Of a stretch of DNA of 64,000 bases, positions 8,764 through 17,760 are shown one piece after another; positions within the stretch are counted from its first letter, which is position 1; each line of letters starts with the position of its first letter. The position numbers were made by a program, and so were the translations under genes. The DNA is taken from positions 62,001 to 126,000 of the forward strand of contig NZ_JAJKFV010000011.1 in the NCBI RefSeq assembly GCF_020966775.1, written 5' to 3'. The notes beneath the pieces were generated by a model. The model did not search any database. It was not told where the DNA came from and saw only the letters and a list, made by a program, of their open reading frames with translations. The stretch comes from Rhodopirellula halodulae (GTDB taxonomy: Bacteria; Planctomycetota; Planctomycetia; Pirellulales; Pirellulaceae).

Positions 8764-8797
8764 GGCAAATTGACAGTTTGCCGACGGGTTTTAAAAT
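8764..8797 (+). promoter_or_regulatory. trxA promoter with dyad over the -35 box
   Basis: TTGACA at 8770-8775 and TAAAAT at 8792-8797 are separated by 16 bases, the best sigma-70-type promoter in the window. The -35 box sits at the centre of a dyad, GGCAAA (8764-8769) - N7 - TTTGCC (8777-8782). The inner TG/CA pair is also symmetric. It could be an operator or, less likely, the remnant of a hairpin ending the Nudix gene (no U-run follows). Confidence 0.6.
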
Positions 8798-8836
8798 CAC
8801 CCCTCCAACAACACCGTAACGTTAAGGACATTGGCC

Positions 8837-9163
8837 ATGGCCTCAGAAGCAGTCAAAGAATTCAACGACGACAATTTCGATTCCGAAGTCCTTCAAAGCG
8901 ACAGCCCCGTGCTGGTCGACTTCTGGGCTCCATGGTGTGGTCCTTGCCGTCAAATCGCTCCGATGATCGACGAACTGGCCTCGGAAAATCCCGGCGTCAA
9001 GATTGGCAAAGTCAACATCGACGATAACCCCGGTGCCGCTCAAAAATTCGGCATCAACAGCATCCCAACTTTGTTGCTGTTCAAGAACGGCGAAATCGCT
9101 GACACCTTCGTCGGCGTCCGCCCCAAAGCCGCTTTGCAAGACGCGTTGACCGCCGTCAGCTGA
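8837..9163 (+). CDS. trxA: thioredoxin
   Basis: The 108-residue protein is a full-length thioredoxin with the redox site WCGPC at residues 33-37, the preceding VLVDFWAP strand, the cis-proline segment SIPTLLLF near residue 75, and the usual VGVRPK end. It reduces protein disulfides in the cytoplasm using thioredoxin reductase. There is no signal peptide. ATG 8837 is chosen because AAGGA lies 8 bases upstream; the TTG at 8831 would only add two residues. It has its own promoter (8770-8797) and terminator (9188-9218) and is therefore probably monocistronic. Confidence 0.97.
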   Translation: MASEAVKEFNDDNFDSEVLQSDSPVLVDFWAPWCGPCRQIAPMIDELASENPGVKIGKVNIDDNPGAAQKFGINSIPTLLLFKNGEIADTFVGVRPKAALQDALTAVS

Positions 9164-9187
9164 GCCCGCTGAAGTGATGCAGTTGCA

Positions 9188-9218
9188 CCTCGCGTTTCGA
9201 TGAACCGCGAGGTTTTTT
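9188..9218 (+). terminator. rho-independent terminator of trxA
   Basis: CCTCGCG (9188-9194) pairs perfectly with CGCGAGG (9206-9212) and is followed by six T. The other side lacks an A-run, so it should act on the + strand only, not on the converging DUF1501 gene. Confidence 0.85.
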
Positions 9219-9244
9219 CATGCACCGACGAAAGCTCTCTGAAC

Positions 9245-10753
9245 TCACGCCAAGATGTCGTGCACCAATTCACCGTGCACGTCGGTTAGCCGATAATCAC
9301 GACCTTGGAATCGATAGGTCAATCGTTTGTGATCAAAACCCAGAAGATGCAAGATCGTGGCGTGCAAATCGTGGACATGCACCGGATTCTCCGCCACATC
9401 GAAACCAAGCTCGTCGGTTTGACCATAAGCCAGTCCGGCCTTCAGTCCACCGCCCGCCATCCACATGCTGAATGAATTGGGGTGATGGTCGCGGCCATCG
9501 TTGCCACCTTGGACCATGGGTGTCCGGCCAAACTCACCACCCCATATCACCAACGTTTCATCCAGCATGCCTTGTTGCTTGAGATCTTGAACCAGTGCCG
9601 CACAAGCTTGATCCGTGTCCGAGCAATTTTGTTTTAGGCCACCAGTGAGCCCACCGTGCTGATCCCATGACTCATGGAACAACTGCACGAATCGCACACC
9701 GCGTTGGACCAGCCGACGAGCCAACAGACAGTTGTTTGCGAAAGACATCTTGCCGGGTTCCGCCCCGTACAACTTCAAGATGTGTTCCGGTTCATCGGAT
9801 AACGACATCGCCTCCGGAGCACTCGACTGCATTCGATAGGCCATTTCATAGCCGTTGATCCGAGTCGCGATTTCCGGATCACCAACCACATCCAAACGTT
9901 GGCGATTCAACTCGTTGACGGCCTTCAAGGATTCTCGCTGTGACCAGTCGGTCATTCCGGGAGGGTTGGACAGATACAGCACCGGATCGCCGCTGCTGCG
10001 GAACTCAACACCGGAATGCAGAGTCGGCAAAAAACCCGAATTCCAATTTCCGGCACCCGCACTGGGTCCTTTCTTTCCACTGTTGAAAACGACGTACGCG
10101 GGCAGATCCTTGGATTCGCTCCCCAGTCCGTAGGTCACCCACGACCCCATGCTGGGACGCCCGAATTGCTGCGAACCCGTGCTCATCATCAATTGAGCAG
10201 GCGCGTGATTGAAGGCATCCGTCTTCATCGAACGAATCAAACAAATGTCGTCCAGAACGCCCGCCGTATGAGGCAGCAACTCGCTGATCGGTGTTCCGGC
10301 GGATCCCTTTTTCTCGAACTTGAACTTCGGGCCGAGCAACTTTGAATTGGGATTGATGAATGCCGCTCGATACCCGTCCAACAATTCAGATGGCGGCAGC
10401 GTTCCATCCAGCCGCTCCAGCTCTGGCTTGTGGTCAAACATTTCAAACTGACTGGGACCGCCACCCATGAACAGCAAGATCACATTCTTGATCTTGGCGG
10501 GGAAGTGAGGACTCTTCGGAGCCATCGGATCCACCGACGATCGGTCTTCCGCGAAGCTTAGATCGCCGGCGTCTGCCAACAGCGATGTCAAAGCAATGTG
10601 CCCCAAACCAATCCCGCATTGCTGCAAGAACCAGCGGCGTCGAATGAAGTTCATTGCGTTGCTTGGCTGCTGGATCATGGCCGGGTCGATGGGTTTGAGT
10701 TGATTGGAAGATCCGAGTGTCTTTTGACGGGATGCTGTTGCTGAGCGAATCAT
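9245..10753 (-). CDS. DUF1501 protein, module 1
   Basis: DUF1501 proteins have the alkaline phosphatase/sulfatase-like fold; their reaction is not established as far as I know. The 502-residue product has a twin-arginine-type leader (IRRRWFLQQCGIGLGHIAL, near residue 38), then the family hallmarks: LFMGGGPSQFEMFDHKPEL, a WDQHGG segment, IWGGEFGRTPM, GRDHHPNSFSMWMAGGG, and a C-terminal VHVHDLHATILHLLG. The Asp/His/Glu residues in these motifs are plausible metal ligands. ATG 10753 is chosen because it overlaps the stop of the upstream PSD1 gene by ATGA; the open frame extends to 10807. It is thus translationally coupled to the PSD1 gene. Export by Tat implies folding, possibly with cofactor, in the cytoplasm. 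Confidence 0.9.
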   Translation of the reverse strand: MIRSATASRQKTLGSSNQLKPIDPAMIQQPSNAMNFIRRRWFLQQCGIGLGHIALTSLLADAGDLSFAEDRSSVDPMAPKSPHFPAKIKNVILLFMGGGPSQFEMFDHKPELERLDGTLPPSELLDGYRAAFINPNSKLLGPKFKFEKKGSAGTPISELLPHTAGVLDDICLIRSMKTDAFNHAPAQLMMSTGSQQFGRPSMGSWVTYGLGSESKDLPAYVVFNSGKKGPSAGAGNWNSGFLPTLHSGVEFRSSGDPVLYLSNPPGMTDWSQRESLKAVNELNRQRLDVVGDPEIATRINGYEMAYRMQSSAPEAMSLSDEPEHILKLYGAEPGKMSFANNCLLARRLVQRGVRFVQLFHESWDQHGGLTGGLKQNCSDTDQACAALVQDLKQQGMLDETLVIWGGEFGRTPMVQGGNDGRDHHPNSFSMWMAGGGLKAGLAYGQTDELGFDVAENPVHVHDLHATILHLLGFDHKRLTYRFQGRDYRLTDVHGELVHDILA

Positions 10754-13700
10754 GATTTCGTAATCGTTTCGTCCAAGTTCAACAGCGTGCGAGCCACCGT
10801 CATCCAAGCGGCCAACTCCTCAGCGGAATGCCCCGTCAATTGCAAGCAGGCTTTTTGGGGCACACCCAACAACTGCGTCAAATCCATGTTGCCGTCGCCG
10901 ATGTGTTGACGTTGTTTCCGCAGCAAATCGATCAACACAAGAGACTCGGCTTCGTCGGGAATTCGTCCTGTGCACAACCGAAACGCGAATTGCAACCGAC
11001 CTTGATCATCCGCGTCCGCCTCTCGCAAAATCCTGGCGGCCAATGCTCGTGCAGCATCCACGAATTGTGGTTCATTCATCAGCACCAACGATTGCAGCGG
11101 TGTGTTGCTCCGCTCGCGTCGCACGCAAGCCGCGTCGCCCTTGGGTGCGTCAAAGACCTGCAGCGGTGGATAAGGAATGCTTCGGTATTGATGCACGTAC
11201 AAACTTCGCCGGTATTGGTCGCTCCCCGTCGAGGTGTCCCAAATTTTGGGGCCGTAGCTGGTCGGTGGTTGAAACAGAAACTCCGGTGCCGGCGGATAAA
11301 CACTGGGGCCGCCCACGGACGTGTTCAACAAACCGCTGACAAACAGTGCCGTGTCGCGAACCATCTCGGCTTCCATTCGATGACGAGGGCCGCGAGCCAA
11401 CCGTTCGTTGTCAGGATCGTCCAACCAATCGGATTGCGGCACAACGGACGACTGACGATAAGTCGCGGAATCAACGATCAAGCGATGAATGTGTTTCAAG
11501 CTCCAATTGTTCTGCATCAATTCCATGGCGAGGTAATCGAGCAATTGAGGATGGCTGGGGGCAGCGGATTGAAAACCAAAGTCCTCCGGTGTCGACACCA
11601 GTCCTCGCCCGAAGTAAGCCTGCCAGATTCGATTGACGATGACGCGTGCTGTGGTCGGTGAGTCCTCCGATACCAACCACTTGGCAAATCGCAAACGGTC
11701 CGGGGTGTCGTTTTTCGGCATCGCATGCAGGAACTCGGGAGCGTCCGCTTCCACACGGTCCGTGGGAGATAGAAAGTCGCCACGAGCGAACACGAACGTC
11801 TCTCGCGGATGGTTGATCGACTGAGCCACCAACTGTGTGGTGGTTTCTGGAAAACGTTGCCAAGCCGATTCGATCCGCTGGTTGAGGGCGGACAGGTCCT
11901 TTGCCCTTGTCGAATCGGGGTTCGCTTTGACAAACGATTGCCGCCACGCGTCGAACGCGATCTGCGATTGTTCCGCCGTCCAATTTGCAGGATCCATCGC
12001 CAGGATGGGTTCGGCGGAAGTCGGCACCGTTTCCTTTGGCAATGTCGCCGAATCCGTGATGCTGACCTTGTAGCGTCCAATCAGAAAGTTTTGGTTGTCG
12101 TCGCTGTTCCAACCACCATGTTTCTGAACCAACGTGAATGTGATCTCGGCATCGTCTTCGATCACCACCGGTTCGGCGGGCAAGAAGATGATGTGGCGGG
12201 CTTGATTGCTGCGGCCTGGTCCCAGGTCCGTCGTCCACGCGGTGGACTCGTCACCATCGATGGCGTATTCCGGTGGCCCGACAACACGCTTGTCTTTTTC
12301 CGGTTCACGATTTCGGTATTGTGGTTTCAACAGGCTTTCGGATGCGTTGGCATCGCTGATCGCTCGATGAAACTTCAACTCCACGGCCGGTTTGGGCTTG
12401 CCGTCGGCGTCCTTCGAAGTTGGCTGCACGCGAAGCTTGAACTCCGACAAAGCTCCCGTTCCATCGATGCTTCGCCCCGGACCGCCACGAGGAAGTTGCG
12501 GATGCATCATCGCGTCCAAACGCACCGCCGTGATGGTCCCGACTCTCATCGACAAGCTGAAATCGTTGCTGGCCTTGGTCGGGGCATAGCTTTCGCTGAC
12601 CACCGAACCATCCTCGAGGACGTTGAACTTTTGGCCTTCAAACGGAACGGTCGTTGGGTGCAATGTTTGCCAATTGACATCGTTCCCCTCGAACGACATC
12701 GCCCAAGTCTGCACCTCGCTCCGCCACTCGGGGTTTTGACGCTGGAACTCCTCTTTGGCTGACTGAATTTCATCCAGCACTTGGTCTCGCAAAGTTGCTT
12801 GCTCAGGCGTGAACACCGTGATGCACGCTTCGTGAAAATCATTCAGCGCCGCGAACATCGAATAGTATTCGTGATGGCTGATGGGATCGTATTTGTGAGT
12901 GTGACACTGGGCGCACTGCGTGGTGATCCCCAAGATTGATTTGCCGATCGCATCCATCCGATCAAACATTCCTTCGACGCGAAATTGTTCGGGATCCGCG
13001 CCGCCTTCTTCGTTGGTCATGGAGTTCCGCAGAAAACCAGTCGCCACGCGTTGGCTCTGGGTGGCTCCTGGTAACAGATCACCGGCGATTTGTTCGATCA
13101 CAAATTGGTTGTACGGCAGGTCACGATTCATCGCGTCGATCACCCAATCGCGATAGAACCAGACGTTCCGCTGCATGTCTTTTTCATAGCCAGCGGAGTC
13201 CGCATAGCGAGCCGCATCCAACCACCAACGTCCCCAACGTTCACCGAAAGCGACGGAACGCATCAACGAATCGACTTGTTGATCAAGCACATGCGCCGGG
13301 TTCTCCGCGTGTTCAACCGCGTCCAATGCCGACAACGTTGGCGGCAACCCGGTGAGATCCAAATGCAAGCGGCGAGTCAGCGTTGCTGGATCAGCAACCT
13401 TGTTCGGCGAGTCACCGTGGGCTTCCAATCGAGCCAAGACAAACCGGTCAATGTCATTGCGACACCATGGATCGTTTTCGACCTTGGGCACATCGGGAAA
13501 GCGAGGTGCCACATAGGCCCAGTGTTCTTCGTATGCGGCGCCTTGCTGGATCCATTGCTCGATGGCGGTTCGCTCTTCATCACTGATTGTTTTGCCGGTT
13601 CCGGGAGGTGGCATCACGAGTTCTGGATCGTCGCTGGTGATGCGAGCAATCAATTCGCTCGCGTCCACCTCGCCGGGCACGATCGCTCCTGCGTCCAGTG

Positions 13701-13944
13701 CGTCCTCTCGACGATCCAAACGCAGTCCGGCTTCACGGGTTGATTCGTCGGGTCCGTGACAGAGAAAGCATTTGTCCGACAGAACGCCTCGTATGTCGCG
13801 ATTGAACGAAACCTGTTGGGTTGCCGAAGTTTCCTGGGCGTGCAAAACCTCTGCCGGACCAGATAGGAAACAGCCGCACAACAAGACGAGCCATCGCGGA
13901 AGCAGCGAGGAACACAGTTCACGAAACAACAAACGATCAGCCAT
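10750..13944 (-). CDS. PSCyt1-PSCyt2-PSD1 cytochrome-like protein, module 1
   Basis: This 1064-residue secreted protein is the longest of four paralogues here. A hydrophobic leader (LPRWLVLLCGCFLSG) is followed by the PSCyt1 domain with a heme c site CFLCH at residues 59-63 and a possible Met ligand in LVMPPPGTGK. The PSCyt2 domain (about 160-370) contains the family motif LTGLPPT and a second CxxCH, CAQCHTHKYDP, at 344. The PSD1 domain occupies the last 270 residues (NRIWQAYFGRGLV, ERSNTPLQSLVLMNEPQF). Between them, roughly residues 440-640, is an insertion containing EYAIDGDESTAW, resembling a discoidin-type carbohydrate-binding module. Two covalent hemes are inferred, not shown. Function is unknown; its gene is coupled to DUF1501 by ATGA overlap. 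Confidence 0.9.
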   Translation of the reverse strand: MADRLLFRELCSSLLPRWLVLLCGCFLSGPAEVLHAQETSATQQVSFNRDIRGVLSDKCFLCHGPDESTREAGLRLDRREDALDAGAIVPGEVDASELIARITSDDPELVMPPPGTGKTISDEERTAIEQWIQQGAAYEEHWAYVAPRFPDVPKVENDPWCRNDIDRFVLARLEAHGDSPNKVADPATLTRRLHLDLTGLPPTLSALDAVEHAENPAHVLDQQVDSLMRSVAFGERWGRWWLDAARYADSAGYEKDMQRNVWFYRDWVIDAMNRDLPYNQFVIEQIAGDLLPGATQSQRVATGFLRNSMTNEEGGADPEQFRVEGMFDRMDAIGKSILGITTQCAQCHTHKYDPISHHEYYSMFAALNDFHEACITVFTPEQATLRDQVLDEIQSAKEEFQRQNPEWRSEVQTWAMSFEGNDVNWQTLHPTTVPFEGQKFNVLEDGSVVSESYAPTKASNDFSLSMRVGTITAVRLDAMMHPQLPRGGPGRSIDGTGALSEFKLRVQPTSKDADGKPKPAVELKFHRAISDANASESLLKPQYRNREPEKDKRVVGPPEYAIDGDESTAWTTDLGPGRSNQARHIIFLPAEPVVIEDDAEITFTLVQKHGGWNSDDNQNFLIGRYKVSITDSATLPKETVPTSAEPILAMDPANWTAEQSQIAFDAWRQSFVKANPDSTRAKDLSALNQRIESAWQRFPETTTQLVAQSINHPRETFVFARGDFLSPTDRVEADAPEFLHAMPKNDTPDRLRFAKWLVSEDSPTTARVIVNRIWQAYFGRGLVSTPEDFGFQSAAPSHPQLLDYLAMELMQNNWSLKHIHRLIVDSATYRQSSVVPQSDWLDDPDNERLARGPRHRMEAEMVRDTALFVSGLLNTSVGGPSVYPPAPEFLFQPPTSYGPKIWDTSTGSDQYRRSLYVHQYRSIPYPPLQVFDAPKGDAACVRRERSNTPLQSLVLMNEPQFVDAARALAARILREADADDQGRLQFAFRLCTGRIPDEAESLVLIDLLRKQRQHIGDGNMDLTQLLGVPQKACLQLTGHSAEELAAWMTVARTLLNLDETITKS

Positions 13945-14253
13945 GGGCGTCAGGTGGAGAAAGCAGTCGGATCACAACGATTGTCGCCGCGAGGCACGTT
14001 GCAAATCGGAGAGGTGTGATTGGTCGATCCGCATTGCATGGTCGGCCAATGGAAGTGAGGCGAGGGTGCCAATGTCTGCACCGGCAGGACTCTCATTGTA
14101 TCAGCCCGCCATAGCGGTCGCCAAAACGATCCCCCACGAAACGCAGCGGTCAGACGCATCGGATCCGGTTATGACGTTCCGACATCACGATTGCGAAACG
14201 GCCAGATCTCGCAACACTGCAGCGTAGCACCGCCTTCGCCAGGAACACCATTC
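13945..14253. other. divergent intergenic region between PSD1 module 1 and the GGCT-like gene
   Basis: These 309 bases separate genes that diverge. A minus-strand promoter candidate lies at 14095-14124. On the + side AGGA at 14241-14244 serves the gene at 14254. Reading frames on both strands are shadows without recognisable products. No palindrome comparable to those before modules 2, 3 and 4 was noticed. Confidence 0.4.
14095..14124 (-). promoter_or_regulatory. candidate promoter for PSD1/DUF1501 module 1
   Basis: Read on the minus strand, TTGGCG (14124-14119), an 18-base spacer and TACAAT (14100-14095) resemble a sigma-70 promoter. It would give a leader of about 140 bases before the ATG at 13944. 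Confidence 0.4.
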
Positions 14254-14805
14254 ATGACGCTTTCGTATTCCGGCACCACTCCCACGGACGTCGATCCTGA
14301 AGAACTCAGCGTGTTCTTTGTGTACGGGACGCTGTGCCGCGGACAATGCCGCGAGCGTTGCTGGCCAATCGAACCTTTGGCCGTGCATCCGGCGTGGGTG
14401 ACCGGAACGCTCTACGGCCGCGACGACTACCCGGCGATGACGGCGGGTGACCAGCGGGTGGGCGGCGAATGCTGGTTCTATCACCGGACCGACGCGAATC
14501 GGGTAACGAAAGTGCTGGACGAGATCGAGGTGACCAATCAACCCGGCCAACCCAATCTGTATGACCGTGTGCGAGTCACCGCAACGCTGCTTCACTCGGA
14601 CAAGTTGCTTCACTCGGACATGCGGCTCGCCGGTCAACGTGACTTGCCTGGCCGCCAAGCACCGGGCACTTGGTCGGCATCCACCTACCATTATTCGACC
14701 GATCCCATGCGCGACGGGTTCAGCGAGATCTGTCCTGGGGAAACTCCGTGGGGAAATTTGGCGGTTTGGCCGCCAGAAAAATGGCGAATCGAGCGTGACA
14801 TTTGA
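14254..14805 (+). CDS. gamma-glutamylcyclotransferase-like protein
   Basis: The 183-residue product begins with a strand ending in VFFVYGTLCRGQ, the glycine-rich substrate loop of the gamma-glutamylcyclotransferase/AIG2-like fold, followed by VTGTLYGRDDYPAM and VLDEIEV, where the Glu matches the usual catalytic position of the family. Such enzymes convert gamma-glutamyl amines to 5-oxoproline; many relatives have unknown substrates. ATG 14254 has AGGA 9 bases upstream and is preferred to the frame opening at 14191. An internal 18-base duplication (14589-14606 and 14607 on) gives the repeated LLHSDK/LLHSDM in a surface loop. The gene is isolated between a divergent PSD1 gene and prc. Confidence 0.75.
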   Translation: MTLSYSGTTPTDVDPEELSVFFVYGTLCRGQCRERCWPIEPLAVHPAWVTGTLYGRDDYPAMTAGDQRVGGECWFYHRTDANRVTKVLDEIEVTNQPGQPNLYDRVRVTATLLHSDKLLHSDMRLAGQRDLPGRQAPGTWSASTYHYSTDPMRDGFSEICPGETPWGNLAVWPPEKWRIERDI

Positions 14806-15091
14806 ACCTCGTTTGGGTTCCAACCGAAGTACATGCGGCGAACTCGGTGGTTTGGGGCGGTCGAACGTCGCCAATGCGTCTTCGACGACCCTCCAAGGCG
14901 GTGAAGGCTGCGACGACCACCCCAAGTGGTTGAGGCAGGCTGTGAACCTTTGGAAATCAAGGTTGCCGTTTTTTCGCCACACTCCTACCATCCAACCGGA
15001 CGGACACGCGCAGCCTCCCTGAATGCCCTATTTTGGTAGGCAAGCATTCCTTCCGCCTCTGTCGGTTTTTCCCTCTACCCGATCGTGCTCT

Positions 15092-17224
15092 ATGTCGTTT
15101 CGTCAAAAACTCTCCGTCGCTTTGCTCGCGACGGTTTGCATCGGCTCCCCCCAACTGAACAGCCTCAGCTTCGCCCAAGAACAAGCGGACCGCGCTGCCA
15201 CCCAGCAATCTCCGCCACCGCAACCCACCTCGCGCGACAAGGTGATCGCGAAGCTGATTTCGAATTTGATGCCGACTCAGCACGTGTCGGGAAAACAACT
15301 CAACGACGAGATCAGCCAACGAGCACTCGATCTGTTCTTGGAATCCTTCGACCCGATGAAGCTCTACTTTTTGCAGAGCGACGTCGACGAATTCAAACGT
15401 TACTCCAACGTCATCGACGACCAAGTTCGCTTGGGCGATTTGAGTCTGGCTTACTACATCTATGGTCGGTTCACACAACGAGTCGACGAGCGGGTGGCCG
15501 TTGTCATGGAGCTCCTCGACGGCGAGTTTGACTTCACCCGTGACGAACAAATCATCATCGACCGCGACGCCACCCAGTACGCACGCAATGCCGACGAAGC
15601 ACGCGATCGCTGGCGTCGACAAATCAAACTGGCTTTGCTTGACCTCCGGAACGAGAAGTCGGACAAGGACGAAGACGCAGAGAACGCTGAGCCAGAAAAA
15701 TCGATGGACGACATCATGGCGGAAGCGAAAGACCAACTGCGTCGTCGCTACGCTCGTTACGCTCGCCGTTGGAAGCAAACCAGCTCTGACGATTTGCTGG
15801 AGCTGTTTCTGACCTCGGTCACCAACGGCTACGACCCGCACTCAACCTACATGTCGCCGGCAACCCTGGAAGACTTCGCCATCAGCATGCGTTTGAACCT
15901 CGATGGCATCGGGGCGTCACTCGGCGAGAAGGATGGCACCACAGTTGTTCGCCAAATCATTCCCGGCGGTGCTGCGGATTCACATGGCAAACTCAAACCC
16001 GATGACGTGATCGTCGCCGTCGGCCAAGACCTCGAAGGCCCGATGGTCGACATCATCGAAATGCCACTGAAAGAGGTCGTCAAACTCATTCGTGGTCGTG
16101 CGGGCAGCACCGTTCGATTGGCGGTTCGTCCCGGTGGCACCGGCAACGAAGAGATCCTGAAGATCGTTCGCGCCCGAATCGAACTTGAAGACTCGGCCGC
16201 TCGTGGCGAAATCATCGAACACGAATTGCCCGGCCAAGGCAAAGTCAAACTGGGTTACATCAACCTGCCCAGTTTCTACATGGACATGGAAGCCGCTCGC
16301 CGCAACGAACGCGATTACCGCAGCAGCACCCGTGACGTGGAACGCATTCTGTATGACTTCAAAGAACAAAACGTCGGCGGCGTGGTGTTGGACCTGTCGC
16401 GCAACGGCGGTGGCAGCCTCACGGAAGCCATCAGCCTGACCGGTTTGTTCATCGATCGCGGTCCAGTCGTTCAAGTCAAGAACTCGGACGGTTCGGTTCA
16501 GCAATACTCGGACGATCAAGGCGGCACCGTTTGGGACGGTCCCTTGGTTGTGGTGACCAGCAAGCTCAGTGCCAGTGCCAGTGAGATCTTCGCCGGTGCA
16601 ATTCAGGATTATCATCGCGGCATCATCGTCGGTGACCCCGCCACCCACGGCAAAGGCACCGTGCAAACGTTGCGTGATCTCGGCCAGGACTTGTTCGGCA
16701 GCAACACCGAGAACTACGGTGCCCTGAAAGTCACCCTGCAGCAGTTCTATCTGCCCGATGGGGAAAGCACCCAGTTGCGTGGTGTGGAAGCGGATCTGGT
16801 TTTGCCGAGCATGACCAGCAAGCTTCCCGTCGCTGAAGGTGACTTGGAATACGCCTTGGAATTCGACAAGGTGCCACTGGCGAAACACAACCTGTACGCG
16901 ATGACGCCCGACAGCCTGATCAATCAGCTTCGAATCAACTCGGCCAATCGCGTTCAGCAAGACAAAGAATTCGCCGAGCTCATGCGTCGCATCGAACTGT
17001 ACGTTCGCGAAAAAGACCAGAAGAGCATTTCGCTGAATGAAGAGGACTTCCTCCGTCGTCGAGCCGAACGGGAAGCACAAACCGAAGCCGAAGAGGAAGA
17101 ACTCGACGAGGTGCTCAACAACGACGAGATCTTCCGCGACACGTATTACAACAAAGAGGTCATGAACGTGGCCCACGAGTACGTGAACGGATTGCGATCA
17201 CAGAACTTGGCTGTTGCAAAATAG
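15092..17224 (+). CDS. prc: carboxy-terminal processing protease (Prc/Tsp type)
   Basis: A 710-residue periplasmic S41 serine protease resembling E. coli Prc. A signal peptide (VALLATVCIGSP region) is followed by an N-terminal helical domain, a PDZ domain around residues 255-340 (GIGASLGEKDG, PGGAADSHGKLKPDDVIVAV), and the protease core with GGVVLDLSRNGGGSL, SASASEIFAGAIQDY (nucleophile Ser) and THGKGTVQ (general-base Lys). The C-terminal domain is the tail typical of Prc, rich in Glu (near 660-690). Prc degrades or trims envelope proteins from the C-terminus and in other bacteria regulates peptidoglycan hydrolases. ATG 15092 is chosen because the hydrophobic leader starts there; the frame opens at 15023. 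rnpB begins 22 bases after the stop. Confidence 0.92.
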   Translation: MSFRQKLSVALLATVCIGSPQLNSLSFAQEQADRAATQQSPPPQPTSRDKVIAKLISNLMPTQHVSGKQLNDEISQRALDLFLESFDPMKLYFLQSDVDEFKRYSNVIDDQVRLGDLSLAYYIYGRFTQRVDERVAVVMELLDGEFDFTRDEQIIIDRDATQYARNADEARDRWRRQIKLALLDLRNEKSDKDEDAENAEPEKSMDDIMAEAKDQLRRRYARYARRWKQTSSDDLLELFLTSVTNGYDPHSTYMSPATLEDFAISMRLNLDGIGASLGEKDGTTVVRQIIPGGAADSHGKLKPDDVIVAVGQDLEGPMVDIIEMPLKEVVKLIRGRAGSTVRLAVRPGGTGNEEILKIVRARIELEDSAARGEIIEHELPGQGKVKLGYINLPSFYMDMEAARRNERDYRSSTRDVERILYDFKEQNVGGVVLDLSRNGGGSLTEAISLTGLFIDRGPVVQVKNSDGSVQQYSDDQGGTVWDGPLVVVTSKLSASASEIFAGAIQDYHRGIIVGDPATHGKGTVQTLRDLGQDLFGSNTENYGALKVTLQQFYLPDGESTQLRGVEADLVLPSMTSKLPVAEGDLEYALEFDKVPLAKHNLYAMTPDSLINQLRINSANRVQQDKEFAELMRRIELYVREKDQKSISLNEEDFLRRRAEREAQTEAEEEELDEVLNNDEIFRDTYYNKEVMNVAHEYVNGLRSQNLAVAK

Positions 17225-17233
17225 CCGAGCTGG

Positions 17234-17239
17234 TATCCT
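17234..17239 (+). promoter_or_regulatory. -10 element of rnpB (candidate)
   Basis: TATCCT ends 7 bases before the first base of the P1 helix at 17247, the distance expected for a -10 box. A TTGCAA at 17214-17219 is only 14 bases upstream, so no good -35 accompanies it. The same TATCCT appears before carB and the Ser/Gly-rich gene. Confidence 0.45.
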
Positions 17240-17246
17240 GGGCCAC

Positions 17247-17657
<411 letters not shown>

Positions 17658-17760
17658 TCTCCCATGGACGGATCGCTGCCCAGCAAACTCCGTCGTCACC
17701 AACTGAATCACAATATCTCCGGGCCAATACGACGGTCGGCTCCACGACCACCCTTGCACG

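Noticed and set aside
14185-14991. 268-codon minus-strand frame over the GGCT-like gene
   Set aside because: The + strand frame has the VYGTL motif and a ribosome binding site; the minus frame has none.
15980-17176. 398-codon open frame antisense to prc
   Set aside because: Composition is a shadow of the GC-rich coding strand; the + strand frame has clear protease motifs and a signal peptide.
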